Below are positions 35,173 to 46,171 of a DNA stretch of 64,000 bases, piece by piece. The notes below the pieces were generated by a model. The model ran no database searches. It was given only the letters and a program-made list of their open reading frames with translations, and was not told the DNA's origin. Location of the stretch: NCBI GenBank assembly GCA_964017145.1, contig OZ024847.1, positions 248,001 through 312,000 of the forward strand, in the 5' to 3' direction. Both the position numbers and the translations under genes were made by a program. The first letter of the stretch is position 1. Every line of letters starts with the position of its first letter. Source of the stretch: Agrocybe praecox. Its lineage: Eukaryota; Basidiomycota; Agaricomycetes; Agaricales; Agrocybaceae.

Positions 35173-36242
35173 ATGTCTTCTACTACTACGATAACGGCGA
35201 CAGAGACAAAGACGACAACGTCGTTGAAGACCGAACACGGAAGCGGAAAGGGCCCAGAAAGCACAACAGCTACCCTCTCCTTCCTCGTCCCACCTGCCGA
35301 CCCATCCACCGTGCTGTACATCCTGACCACCCCCGGACCGGGAGAGCCGCCGACGAACTATACGCACGAAAAGAAACTGGTCCAGATCGAAAACCTTCGT
35401 GGGAAAGAAGATTCCGTTTCCCTCGATAAGACTGGGTTCCAGTTCTTCACTGAGCCGTCGGTGACGACGCCCGAGACGTTCGACGACGATAAGGAAGTTG
35501 AGAGGGTATATTATCCCGAGAGTGTGGAGATCATCAAGAAGCTTACGGGGGCGAGTAAGGTCGTGGTATTTGATCATAGTTCGTACATTTCAATTATTTT
35601 CGCAAGTTTTTAATACCTGCGTATGTATAATACATATACTTACATGAATACTTACATTCCTGTTAACTCAGCCATCCGCCGTCGTGTGCCAGGACAAACC
35701 GACTCTCCATCTGCCCGCCAACCCGTTGCTCAAGCGCACGTCGACCAAACGACCAAAGCCGCCACGGCACGCGTGCACCGCCACCTCCCCGCAGACGAAG
35801 TACCCGCCTTGCTGAAGAAACGGTACCAAATCATCAACCTCTGGCGTCCCATATCCCACCCGGCGTTGGACTGGCCTCTGGCGCTGTGCGATCACCGCAG
35901 TGTCGATTCTGATCCCGGGAAGGATACAGTGCCTGTTCAGTTCCGCTACCCAGATAGGGTGGGTGAGACGATGGGGATCAAGTATAATCCCAACCAGAAG
36001 TGGAAGTACCTTTACGGCATGAGGCCAGATGAGGGTGTGTTAATCAAGTGGTATGTGTCTTCATAAGTTCGTAGTGAAATTTAACCATTAATTTTCTGGC
36101 GAATGTTCCCAGTTCAGATTCGGTTCTAGATGGGAGTGTTGCGGTGTTCACCCCACACACTGGCTTTGACGACCCCGCTACGCCAAAGGGATCCCCGCCG
36201 AGGCAGTCCATCGAGATAAGGACCCTCGTTTTCTATGACTAG
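35173..36242 (+). CDS. AsaB/CmcJ-like oxidoreductase, copy 2
   Basis: Exons 35173-35578, 35672-36050 and 36113-36242 give 304 residues, with the same exon lengths as copy 1 at 30625. The conserved segments are the same (QIENLRGKED, VVVFDH-TIRRR, AHVDQT, INLWRPI, DWPLALCD, WKYLYGMRPDE, RTLVFYD). Substitutions are concentrated in the N-terminal 80 residues. The frame is intact and splice sites are canonical, so both copies look usable. It is a tandem direct duplicate of copy 1 with the inverted kinase unit between them. The substrate is unknown. As in copy 1, the first about 20 residues are a Thr-rich, weakly conserved stretch. Confidence 0.85.
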
Positions 36243-37995
36243 AGTAGAGCCTCAACTTTTTACGTCTGGCCCTCCCCAGGCTCAAGTTCTTTAGCGTCTC
36301 GTTCGTTTTCCATAGTCTTAGCGCCTGCCATGTGTACACAAATAGATACTGTATGAATGAAATTATGCGCGTACTTATAATCTTCTTCGTCGATTCACAA
36401 TGTAATTCCTCGATGTCTCCATTTTTAACATGACGCAAACGTGTCGTGTCGCGTTTCTTTATCTCTCTCATCGAAGACGTGCTGTAAATTTGTCCTGCCG
36501 GATAAAACCTGGGCCTGGAGGACTAGAGTAAAGGTATTTTCATGGCATGGGGAACTTGAGCCCAGCATAAGTAAATTGAGACGAGTCCCTGCTCTGATTT
36601 TTCTCTTGGCTTTCTCAGAATAATTGGGAATCGAGCATTGACATATGCAAGGGATGCTCGTAAGAAGCTTACTCACTAATAGAGAAGTCCGGCTGAGCAC
36701 TGAGCGCCAAATGGCAAAACATGGTTTAAGTCACTCCAGTCGCAAGGGAACTGGACTCTGGAGTGTACGTGTCAGAAAACCGGTTAAGGTCGCTCCGGAA
36801 CATCCTCAGTTGGCTATGGGACTCAACATGAGCTAGTCTTTGCGGGTAAAGGAAAGAAAACACGCGTAATCGGCACATCGCACGATGCCGTAATCTGCGG
36901 CAATAGCCGAACGCGCGTAAACCCCAAATTCTAGACTCGCGACCAGTACGTTAGGTGGTGATTTGTCATTGTCCATTACTTAATCGCTGCATTGTTTGGC
37001 TTCCTAACATCAAGCGGACATCAATCGGACTGTGAAAAGGGGCATCACCACCTAACGACTGGGAGTTACGGGGACGATTTAGAGGAAGGCCCCCTGCGTG
37101 ACAGGGACTTAGTGAAATTTCGTGTTTTGCGCGTGCATCATTTCGTCAAAATCTTTCCTCTCTCTTTCCACACTCAACATTTGTCACTCTTAACAACTCA
37201 TAGATGATCCATAAACTTGTTATAATAATGGTATACATTGAAAAACATAAATTTTACAAATTACATTAACTCATAGACAACAGTACTCATTAGGGTCATT
37301 ACTTGAATGGCTGTGGAAAGTTCACCCAAAACTTGAGAGCCAATGTATAGCCCGCATAAAGCCTATCATGGTAATAATAATCCATGGGCCAGTACCTATG
37401 ATATTGAGATTTTGTGGCAAATTCTGCTAATTGGTACCTAAAGGCCGGTGGGATGAAAGTGGATAGGAGTAAGAACATAATTGATTGAAAACTGACCTAC
37501 TACTCCGTACCATTAACATCAATTACTGAAACAGAAGAAAATTTCCCAATTTGCCGAGCTTAAGCAAAAGTTTTGTGTGTAGCACGGTTCAACTTCTCCC
37601 TTCCGAAATTGTCCGAAAGGAGTGGATTCTGCCCAAATTCAAACTTGTGACAGGCATCGATGATAAAAAAATGTAGAGATAGCTCCCGTCATTAAAATGG
37701 CGGGACAAAGGTAGAGGAACATTGGCCAGTAACGCAAAGTGTGAACTTGACAGTTGTGAACAGTTCGAAATAATTCTAAGTCTCGTGTGACAAGGCGTGA
37801 CCCTACTAAATCGCCCCGTTGCTCCCAGCCGTTACCTGGAGATGCTCGCGGCTGCTCTCGGCATAAAGCGGAGTTTGACAGGTAACGGCTGGTCACGAGC
37901 CTACCCAAATTCTGACATGTAGGCATATTTGTTGATTGTACTCTTGGACCACGTAGAAATGAGGTTGTCCTAAATTTATATATGGAACCTCCATA
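36243..37995. other. Intergenic region, no gene recognised
   Basis: Two local inverted repeats are visible: CGTTAGGTGGTGAT at 36949-36962 with its reverse complement at 37044-37057, and CAGCCGTTACCTG at 37826-37838 with its reverse complement at 37879-37891. Neither has clear target duplications. Open frames up to 119 codons (37639-37998, minus) resemble nothing I know. Confidence 0.4.
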
Positions 37996-38815
37996 CACCC
38001 CGGGAAGTTGATGTTTTCAGGTCACCTCAAAACCCCGGAGAAAAAGCCAGTTTTAGTATGAACTAAAATGCCCACGGAAAACATGTACAAAATTCAGGAG
38101 TTTTTTATGACTTAAAAGACGACCAAAAATAGGAATTTGGATAGTAGTTTAGTATCCCATGAAAGCATGGCTGATGTTCTTATTTCCGGTAAGGACAAAA
38201 ACCAAGACGAATATTGACACGTCGGGCTTCCTGAAAGAAAGACAAAAAATTTAATATCAATGTGGTCCAAAACTTAGGACTAAAACGTAGTCTTTTTTGA
38301 AGTTTTCTCACAGCCAGAATTCTTGACTATTGTGTTTATTTTCGGAACAAATAAAGGTGAGCCCGAATCTCTGAGTTTTTGATTGCCTGAAAACAATTAA
38401 CTCAATTGGTTTTTTTGATTTCAGACGCGCTGATATCTCTATTTTCAGCAGAAGCTATAGACGAGCCGAAAACACAGCGGATAACTAATATATTTGACCG
38501 TCTGAAGCTATTGTTGAGAACCTAAGTTTCATTCCAGTTTTCCGAATGAATGAAACCTCCGTTCTCATTCTACCTAAAAATTAATCCAAAACTTCTATAT
38601 TTGGTTGAGATTTCGGTCTGACCTAACACCATATTTTGGGCCATGTTTATGGTGTGACATAAATTTTGAACGAATACCTAGTTTTTATTTATCATATCTA
38701 GTGTCCCGAAATTTGTATTATATTTCAGTATTTATAATAGCCCAATTTTTGACGAGAAAACCTTGTTTTTCTTGCGGGTTTTGAGGTGACCTGAAAACAT
38801 CGACTTCCCGGGGTG
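37996..38815. mobile_element. Non-autonomous CACTA-like DNA transposon, 820 bp
   Basis: The left end CACCCCGGGAAGTTGATG and right end (reverse complement CACCCCGGGAAGTCGATG) form inverted repeats of at least 40 bp with one mismatch, extending further with lower identity. ATA lies on both sides (37993-37995, 38816-38818). The interior is AT-rich, with no open frame that could be a transposase. The element lies next to the truncated end of helicase copy H4. Confidence 0.88.
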
Positions 38816-38846
38816 ATAGGCCTGGGTAATGCTGCACTGGTTATCA

Positions 38847-40254
38847 CGGGATCGAACAGCGGGCGGTCGTTGTATTTCCCTCCTCCTCCTCCTCCTTCTG
38901 CACCATCTTGGGCCTTGCTTCTCGCTCCATCCGCCCCGCGCGCGCCACGACCAACGGCATCCCACCCCCTCCGCCTGAGCTGCACCTCGCCGTGTGGGAC
39001 CCCGATTGGGATTGGGGACGTGTGAGAAGTCGACGTGGGGCGCTCCGTCGCGCGTGAATCTTGAGTTTGACTTTGAGTTTGAAATTTGAGGTGCTGGTGC
39101 TGGTGAACGAGGACAGCATGTTTGGTCGAGTCCTAGACGGTTATTACACGTGGCCCTGTGGTCGACTTTGACCCCGACCTTGACGCTGACAGTGACAATG
39201 ACGGAGACCGTCGTACACGCGTCACAGGCTCAGGCTTGAAGTACTCGTTGGTCGCCTCCCTGCCTTCCCTATCACCGTTTCCCTCGTAGTCTCCCCTGCT
39301 TATGCCTCTAGCCGCCAGCTTCTCATTCTCCCGTGCCTGCATCTCTTCCATTAGGACCCCGTTCAAGCCTCCATCCGCCTACACCCGCACCAAGCTCATC
39401 AAACACATTCGTGCCATCCCTCGGCGCCTCCGCCTTGCCTCTTCCCTGTCCCTGTCCTTATCCTCGTTCTTGGGGGTACCTGTTCCTGTCCGTCTTCCCA
39501 TCATGAAAGGAAGTTCTAACAGCCGACAAAGGAGCTAATTTTGACGACGATTTGCTTTTCTTGGACTCGGGGGAGGATGAGGAGGATGATTTTGGTGGGA
39601 GTTTTAGTTTGGGTTTCTTTGGGGGGGGATTTTAGTTTTGATTTTGATTTTGGGGGGGATGAGGAGGATTTTTTGTTCCGCGAGGCTATAAAAGTAGGTT
39701 ATTTTGTTGTTTTTGGATGATTTTGGGGTGGTAGGAAGAGAAGAGAAGAGAAAGAAGTGGGTGAATGAATGGATGAATGGATGAAAGATAAAATAAGGAA
39801 AGCAGGGACAAATACGAACGAACGAGGGAGAAGGAAGGGAGTGGATACGCGAAAAAGACGAGCCGAGAGGGAAAGGGAAGAAAAGAAGACGGGAAAGTAT
39901 GTAAGTACTACGTAGAAAATACGTAAGGAAAAGAAAGATGTAGGAAATAAATCAGAAACGTACAGAAAAAAAGCACAAAAAGATAAAAAGATTCAAAGCA
40001 AGGAAAAAACACATACTATACATCCCAACAGGCGTGTTGTGGAACATCGCCATCGCCGTGCGGTGTTTTCTTGTTCGTAGTCCTGCTGCAAGTCCTGGTG
40101 CTCTGACTCTCGCTACGCCTACGCACAAAGACAACCCAAAGGGTGGAGACGACGAAGATGAGGAAGAGAAGTACGACGCAGCAGGCACGATGAGCGCGTG
40201 TTGTCTGCATTTCGTTGGATGCAGGTGGATGCACCGGGATAGGGTTGATGTCAT
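38847..40254 (-). pseudogene. Truncated helicase copy H4
   Basis: On the minus strand exon 1 (40254-40017) is open and very similar to H3, including the presequence-like end FHNTPVGMY. The intron has a normal donor (GTATGT) and its AG precedes exon 2 at 39685. Exon 2 homology runs to about 38847 (GATCCCG, equivalent to H3 26786) and ends there; the helicase core is absent. The frame is disturbed in exon 2. Breakpoints differ from H1/H2, so this truncation was separate. The 820-bp transposon begins about 30 bp beyond the breakpoint. Confidence 0.88.
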
Positions 40255-41174
40255 TTTTTGGTTTGGGTTGTTGTTATTAGAAGTCGTTGCTTGTGTATGA
40301 TACGCGGTCCTCCGAGCGAAGAGAAAGAATTATAGTCCAGGTTCAAATAACAATAACGAGCGTTGGAGCCTTCGTCGTCGTCGTCGTCCGTGAGCAAAAG
40401 AGCGACACGAGCAATCCGAAATCGAAAGTCGAAAGTCCAACGAGTGTCCGTCTGTCGCAGACTCAAAGCAAAGTTCACCTTCAGCTTCGACTCTACTTCA
40501 GCACCTCCGTTGCACGTTCTCTGCTTGTCGTCCCCATTGTAGTCGTTGGCGTCGGAACGAAATATCCCAAAAACTGATGGGCCATGTCCGTCACCCGTCA
40601 TGTCACTCATTGCCTTTGGGTCCTGGGGTCCTGTCACCTGTGGGCGCTCGGGCTCTCGGGAGTCGGGGGGTCTTGGTTTACTTTAGGACGTACATACATA
40701 CATACGCGTCAGTGCGTCGCGTCGCGTCGTTGGTGATGATCGGGTTCTCTTCTTCTTATATACCACCAGAAGCAAGAGCAGTAGCAAGATGGAGCCAAAT
40801 GATCAAGCTAAGGAAAATAATATGCAATCACTTACAACGTCTCACGGGAGCTCTCCACCTGGTAGCGCTAAGTTCGAACAAGCCTGCCAGCTATTACTTA
40901 ATATTTCGTAGCAGGTCGTAGTGTATGTATGTCAAAGGGCTAATGTCGCACGGTATTCGATTGCTACTGTGGTACACATACACCGGCACGAGGAGGATAA
41001 TTTAGAGCAAAATATCGTTAAATACTCGTTATTCTGGAGTGTGGAGAAGATGAAGTATCGTGTCGGAACTGTAAAATTGAAACCCCTTTCGTGGATTGTC
41101 TGTCCTCCTCTAGCGCTAGCATGCTCACGCGGGCTACCATTAATGTTGGTACTAGTCCCTATTCATGGTTCCGG
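40255..41174 (-). other. B3-H4 intergenic region with helicase promoter
   Basis: Inverted counterpart of 23894-25441: helicase promoter, CCTAAAAT-like box (near 40680), TACA microsatellite and B 3' flank. It lacks the 277-bp transposon and is shorter. No gene. Confidence 0.6.
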
Positions 41175-42280
41175 TCAGAAATCAAATATGCATTTAAGAA
41201 ACAATGCTCTCACAGATAATGGCGCAATCACTGAGCTTATATAGCCATCAGAAAAAAATAATCTGCTGCTCCGTTGGGAAATAGGACGAGGAGTACCACT
41301 TATTGATAGTTTCAACACAATGGCAGTGGTATAAATTGCTGATGACTGGATGAGAAGTTCCATGATTCTTTTGAATTTGTTGTCCTTGAAACTATTTTGA
41401 CAAGAATATATTCTGTGGCATGTCAGGTAGGTCACCAACAGGCTGATGGAAGCCGTCATAACATATAATACAACTTGAAGTCGATCAAATAGTGCATCCA
41501 ATGAAGTTGTTATATGGTCAATGTTGACCGATATAACAATTATCATAGCAATGAATACACCTGTGTATGGTCGAACCCATTAACCACCAAACATAAAAGG
41601 TAAGACTGACCCAGTAGTACGCACCAACTTCAGTCAAAATCAGGATCAATGGAACTGAAATAACAACGTAAGAGCGTCCCCATACACGAAAACACCTCCA
41701 AATCTATATTTTATGGCGCATATGTTATTTTCAGTGGCTGATCTACGTTGAATCCCAAAATTGACTATCACCATGAGCAAGTCTGCCAAAATAAATGCCG
41801 CAAAATACGCGATGTTCTCAAACAGATGCCAAATCGGAGGATCCTCCTGATAAATTGCCAGAGCTTCGGATTGTCTGGTGGCTCCCATGGGGATAAGGAT
41901 TCGGTCTTGAAAATAGATTGTCGTGGTCACTGAGTACATCTGGAGTAGGAAAAGACTACTGATGAGAGTAATAACCACGTAACGTTCTTTTGAATACGCC
42001 GCATTGGATTTTGTGCGCACTAAAAAGCCATGAGATGAGTTAGTAGCATATAGAAGTGTTAATTGTGAATCGTACAATACATGTAAACCGTGGCAAAATA
42101 TACGGCAATATAAGCTCCTGAAAATAACAAGTAAGTAAGAGGTAAATGTGTAACCGATTAGAGAAGATATATAATGGTCGTGCCTGTTAATAGATAACTT
42201 AAGACGCCGCTAATTTGGTAATTGCGTATTAAGGCCTCTTGACCAGCCTGTGTTGAAAGAAGATTAGATAATGTTGGCAT
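41175..42280 (-). CDS. Seven-helix membrane protein, family B copy 3
   Basis: Minus-strand exons: 42184-42280, 42076-42117, 41772-42019, 41625-41703 and 41175-41560. They join to 852 nt, 283 residues. Exon lengths 1-4 are identical to B1 and B2; the last exon is slightly longer at the C terminus. Intron 1 has a GC donor as in B2. The last intron is 64 nt; read unspliced, the frame would shift, which supports it being a real intron. The key segment IWRCFRVWG and the VISVPLILILTEVG helix are kept. It is followed by helicase fragment H4 in the same orientation as B2-H3, in mirror image. Function is unknown. Confidence 0.8.
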
Positions 42281-42447
42281 GCGGAGTTGCGGGGACAGTG
42301 GAACTTACTGTATGCGTCAAAATACAAGCTTTAAATACTAATTTTTGCATCGTACTTAAATAGCTTCATCGGGGAGGAGATCGCTACCTAGATTCTCCTC
42401 TATATGCTCGTCAATTAATCAATCATGCTAAAAATAAATCAACAGTC

Positions 42448-42978
42448 ATTGGTTCGAACTGCGATATTGTAGCATTGCACTGGGTTTCAGTCTTAACAGA
42501 AATCAAGATGGAAACCATCCCATCTGGTGGAGCAGGAACTGAGTTATCAATGATGTACAGCCCTGCATTGTCACGAACTGAACATCATCTAATTTCAGAA
42601 GAATAACCAGCAGAGTAGACTCGATATTTAACAACCATACGTCTCTTCCTCTTTCTCACGTTTGCTGAAAAATTGCCATATTTACTCATATGGTACGGAG
42701 TCTTTGCGCAGAAGCGATGAGGGCGTGTCTGCATCTCGTAGTTGTCGTTGGGATGCACCGGGATAGGGTCGATGGCATGTTTGGTTATCATAAGTTGTTG
42801 GTTGTGTACGATACACGGTATGCTTGTGGTATTATGTCTTTGTTGTCTGAGCGAAGAGAAGGAATAATAATCCAACCTTTGTCGTAGTCGTTTTTGCTGA
42901 ACCACTGGCCGCCAAATAGCGACACGACCGCCCAATTCCACGAGCGAGGCCGCGAGCGAGAGTGTCGTAAACCGTCTC
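42448..42978 (-). repeat. Chimaeric repeat R5 upstream of B3
   Basis: Minus-strand copy of helicase-5'-plus-Z, from about 42978 (CTCTCGCTCGC block) to the GAACCAAT end at 42448. Its degraded helicase start codon context is at about 42775. It lies about 170 bp upstream of B3. Confidence 0.72.
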
Positions 42979-43970
42979 ATGCCGCTTTATGCCATTATCT
43001 CTTCCCAATCAAATTTTCTGAATTTGGCCTTGCCGGGCAGAAATTGAGCGTAAAACAGGGTCGTGCCATAAGCACAGATCAACGGCCAGCGTATTGGCTT
43101 CTGCGGGAGCCATCGGCCTGATAATTGATGATTGCGCGAGTTGTGAGAAGTAGATGACGAAACTTGCCATAAGCTTACGAGTGAAACGATGGTGATCGTT
43201 GTGAGTTCGGGTGAAGAGGGGAGACGAGGCGGAATCGTCTCGGGGGTCCTAAACCTCTTGGTGATGATGTTATGGGTAGGGAACGAAAAGGATGGTTGTG
43301 GGACATTGCGTATATCAATAACGAGTGTGAGTCAGGTACATAACTTCTGTTGGGGAGTACAAGACAAGTAGGACTACGTATATATATGTAATTCTACTTG
43401 TAACGATACTCAGGGGGAAAGATTTGGAATCAAATCGAAATAGGAGGGGTTTATCTAGGCGAAAAGAAGTTTTCCAAGAGAAATTAAACAAGCGACGGAG
43501 AACCCTTAAGGGTGCCTTCGCTGGCAGAAAGGAAAATAAACTAAAAAAAAAAGGGGGAATGGCTTCGGTCCGAAATGTTGGCTGCGCATCGAGATGGCGT
43601 GTTGTGTCGGTTTCGGGCGTAGGCAAGGTGCGTACCTTACACGAGAGTTATCCTCTGAAATGACCGCTGTCTTCCTTGGTTCTTAGAAGAGTTATTTCGA
43701 CGTTCGCGTAGATAGGAATCACAAAAGGCAAAAATGGGCACAGGTGGGCTACAGAAATAAGTTCGGCAGGAGAAAGGTTGCTTGCTCAGCATATGTACAA
43801 AATAGTACTTATCGCCAATTTGAGGTGTTTATGGATTTATCTATATCACGCAACCTATACCGGAAATAAAGCTAAGTCTTCTTCCCGGATTGAGAGAAAG
43901 ATGGAGGTAATATTATTGATATTATCTCGCTTAACTTTCACCGGCACAACTACTACTTTCCCCACTCACC
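42979..43970. other. Intergenic region, no gene recognised
   Basis: Unique in the window. Open frames of 60-103 codons on both strands are Arg/Lys-rich and unconvincing. Confidence 0.35.
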
Positions 43971-44520
43971 ATGTCAACGATAACCACCCAAAATGGCGCA
44001 GTAACAGCGACTGGAGTCGTATCTTTCGTCGTTGCACCAGCAGCTGACTCAGTAGAACTGTACATCAAAACGGATCAGAATCGACCACAGGCTCTGTGAG
44101 TTCCTTGTCCCTCCTCCTCACCCTACTGAGCGCCCTTACATTTACGCTAACTCCGATGTTGAAACGGGTGAAAACGAGAACTACGAAGAAGCCTTTCACA
44201 CTATTGTCATCGAAAAAAGCTGATTGGAGCTACCAGAGTGGTATTATGTGATCATAGTATGCCAACTATTGTCCATCAGTCCCGGAACAATTGACCATTC
44301 TCCAGAAAGACGTCAGCCAATCCCACTGGCACATGTCTTGTTTGATCTATCAGCCAAGTACTGCATGATGCGTGATCCCTCACCGTTCGTTCCTATGGAG
44401 TATGGGTCCAATCTTGAATTCATGTATCGTATTCGTTCTAACCCAGTTCAACGTCCATACTTTATGTACCTAACGTGCACAAGAGCTCCGAAAAAAGACA
44501 ATTTGAAAACAGTCATTTAG
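43971..44520 (+). pseudogene. Decayed AsaB/CmcJ-like gene
   Basis: An ATG at 43971 opens a frame starting MSTITTQNGAVTATGV, similar in style to the N terminus of this family, up to a GTGAG donor at about 44097. Downstream, pieces in different frames resemble family landmarks: YANSDVETGENENYEEAF, then RVVLCDHSM, then RQPIPLAHV, each broken by stops or shifts. It is far more diverged than the pair at 30625 and 35173 and cannot encode a full protein. Identification rests on order and spacing of weak motifs. Confidence 0.45.
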
Positions 44521-45551
44521 ACAAGACCAAGCGAAGAAGATTGGAGGAAGACGAGGGAAGATGAAACATGGATGAACGAGCATTCATGCATGAGAAATGA
44601 CTAAGACAAACGCGAACAGTCACATCATTGGTTCGTAATCGATCAATCTGTCACACGAACACAATTTCACACAATCCACATCTTATCCACGTTTGGTGCA
44701 CTGCGTTCCAAGCAACTACCAGCAGTCAACGTTTCAATATTTCAAATCTTGACGTTCACCTGTACCCTTCCCTCAGTTTGTGAAGCATAAGTATTCCTTC
44801 AAGCTCGGCGTTAAAAGAACGAAGACTCGGAGATAGAATCCCCTCGTGGAACTCTCATGACGGTCAAATCAAAACTCGAACGGCAGTAAGCACAAGTAGA
44901 ATTTTCGGATATTAATTCGAGGGGATTAACCTTTTTATGTGTGCGAGATCCGCAAGCTCTATTGAAAATATTTTTGATTTTTTATATAAGTATCATTTTG
45001 ATTTGATACGCGATATTCCTTTGCTGAGTATATTGCCAGTAAGCCAACCGTAGTATATTTGTATTGCATAGCGTACATGTACTATATCCCCACAATTATG
45101 TACAACAAATATTCTATATGAATATATAATGCTTGTATCTACTAATTACATGTCAGTACAAAATGGGAGAACCTGAGAGTGTTCTGCGCGCTGACGAATC
45201 GTGGGAATGCTACCCGTGCATCATGGCCGTTCCGATGCCGCAGGGAGTAGGTATTCATAAATAACTTGGTTGTTCTTGTGACGCTAATAATAGGTAATAC
45301 GTATGCGTGAAGTCCAGAACGTGCATATTCTTACGAGGTTTCTTCATTCAGATATATTTTGTGGATTTTCTACTAATAGCAACAGAAAACACGTAAAATC
45401 ACAGAAGACCGAAAGACGAAATCAACTCCTTATATCCACCGATCAATCGAACATAATCATTGCCATCATTTCTCGATAAATGTCGCCGTGACTCTGTACG
45501 CATCGAGTCAGTAATTAAGCGCCAACAAAAGCTAATAGAAATTAACCTCAC
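44521..45551. other. Intergenic region, no gene recognised
   Basis: AT-rich between about 44940 and 45160. No open frame of interest, no RNA gene and no repeat shared with the rest of the window. Confidence 0.4.
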
Positions 45552-46082
45552 CTAATACTCCTCGTAAGCAGCAAGAGCAGTGTAGTTCTTCGCAGCGTGC
45601 AAGTCGGCAATCGTCTGTGCAGACCCTGTGGTGGCTGGGACCTTAATGGTCCTCAAGTTTCCGTCCTGAGTCTCATACTCAAAGAAGGTAGGCTCTGCAC
45701 ACTCGGCGCCAGCGTTCTCGTTGGCCCTCTCAACGATGGCGACGGAGCGGCGTTGTGGGGAATGGAACCAGTTAAGGTGAGTAACACGGGATCCTCCACC
45801 GTTCCAGCACTTGGTGCCAGGACCGAAGACACTGAATGCAAAGTCGGTACATCCTCCACCGGTATATCCCTGGCCTTGGGTACCAGCTGGGAGGTTATCA
45901 AATTGGGCTGAGAACCCGAACCCTGTGGGGAGAGAGCAGCAGACCGCACCGCCGTCACTGCACCCGAATGCAGAGCCGCTGCAGGAGACGGTGCTTGCGT
46001 AGCCACGGTAGTTGACGGTCTCAGCTAGTACACCGGTGCTGACGGTGGCGAGAGCGACGAGGGTAGTAAGTTTGAATTGCAT
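45552..46082 (-). CDS. Small cysteine-containing secreted protein, family D copy 2
   Basis: A single-exon frame of 176 residues starting MQFKLTTLVALATVSTGVLA, a signal peptide. An in-frame upstream ATG exists, but the signal peptide and paralogy with D1 favour 46082. The mature protein is nearly the same as D1 (VNYRGYASTVSC, CSDGGAVCCSLP, GGGCTDFAFSVFGPG), with two extra residues at the cleavage region and a few substitutions in the C-terminal half. All seven cysteines are kept. The gene is in the inverted right-hand set (H4, B3, D2, C3). Role unknown; secretion is predicted from the N terminus. Confidence 0.86.
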   Translation of the reverse strand: MQFKLTTLVALATVSTGVLAETVNYRGYASTVSCSGSAFGCSDGGAVCCSLPTGFGFSAQFDNLPAGTQGQGYTGGGCTDFAFSVFGPGTKCWNGGGSRVTHLNWFHSPQRRSVAIVERANENAGAECAEPTFFEYETQDGNLRTIKVPATTGSAQTIADLHAAKNYTALAAYEEY

Positions 46083-46165
46083 TGTTGATAATATGACTGG
46101 GTTGAGTAGACTAGAATTGCTCTGTGTGGAAGTTGTCTGTCGTCTTTCATGATTTTTGTTCACTC

Positions 46166-46171
46166 TTTATA
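46166..46171 (-). promoter_or_regulatory. Putative TATA box of D2
   Basis: TATAAA on the minus strand about 84 bp before the D2 start codon, matching the element before D1. Confidence 0.5.

Noticed and set aside
44521..45551. Search for tRNA genes here and elsewhere in the window
   Set aside because: No cloverleaf with a proper T-arm GTTCGA context and matching acceptor stem was found in the window.
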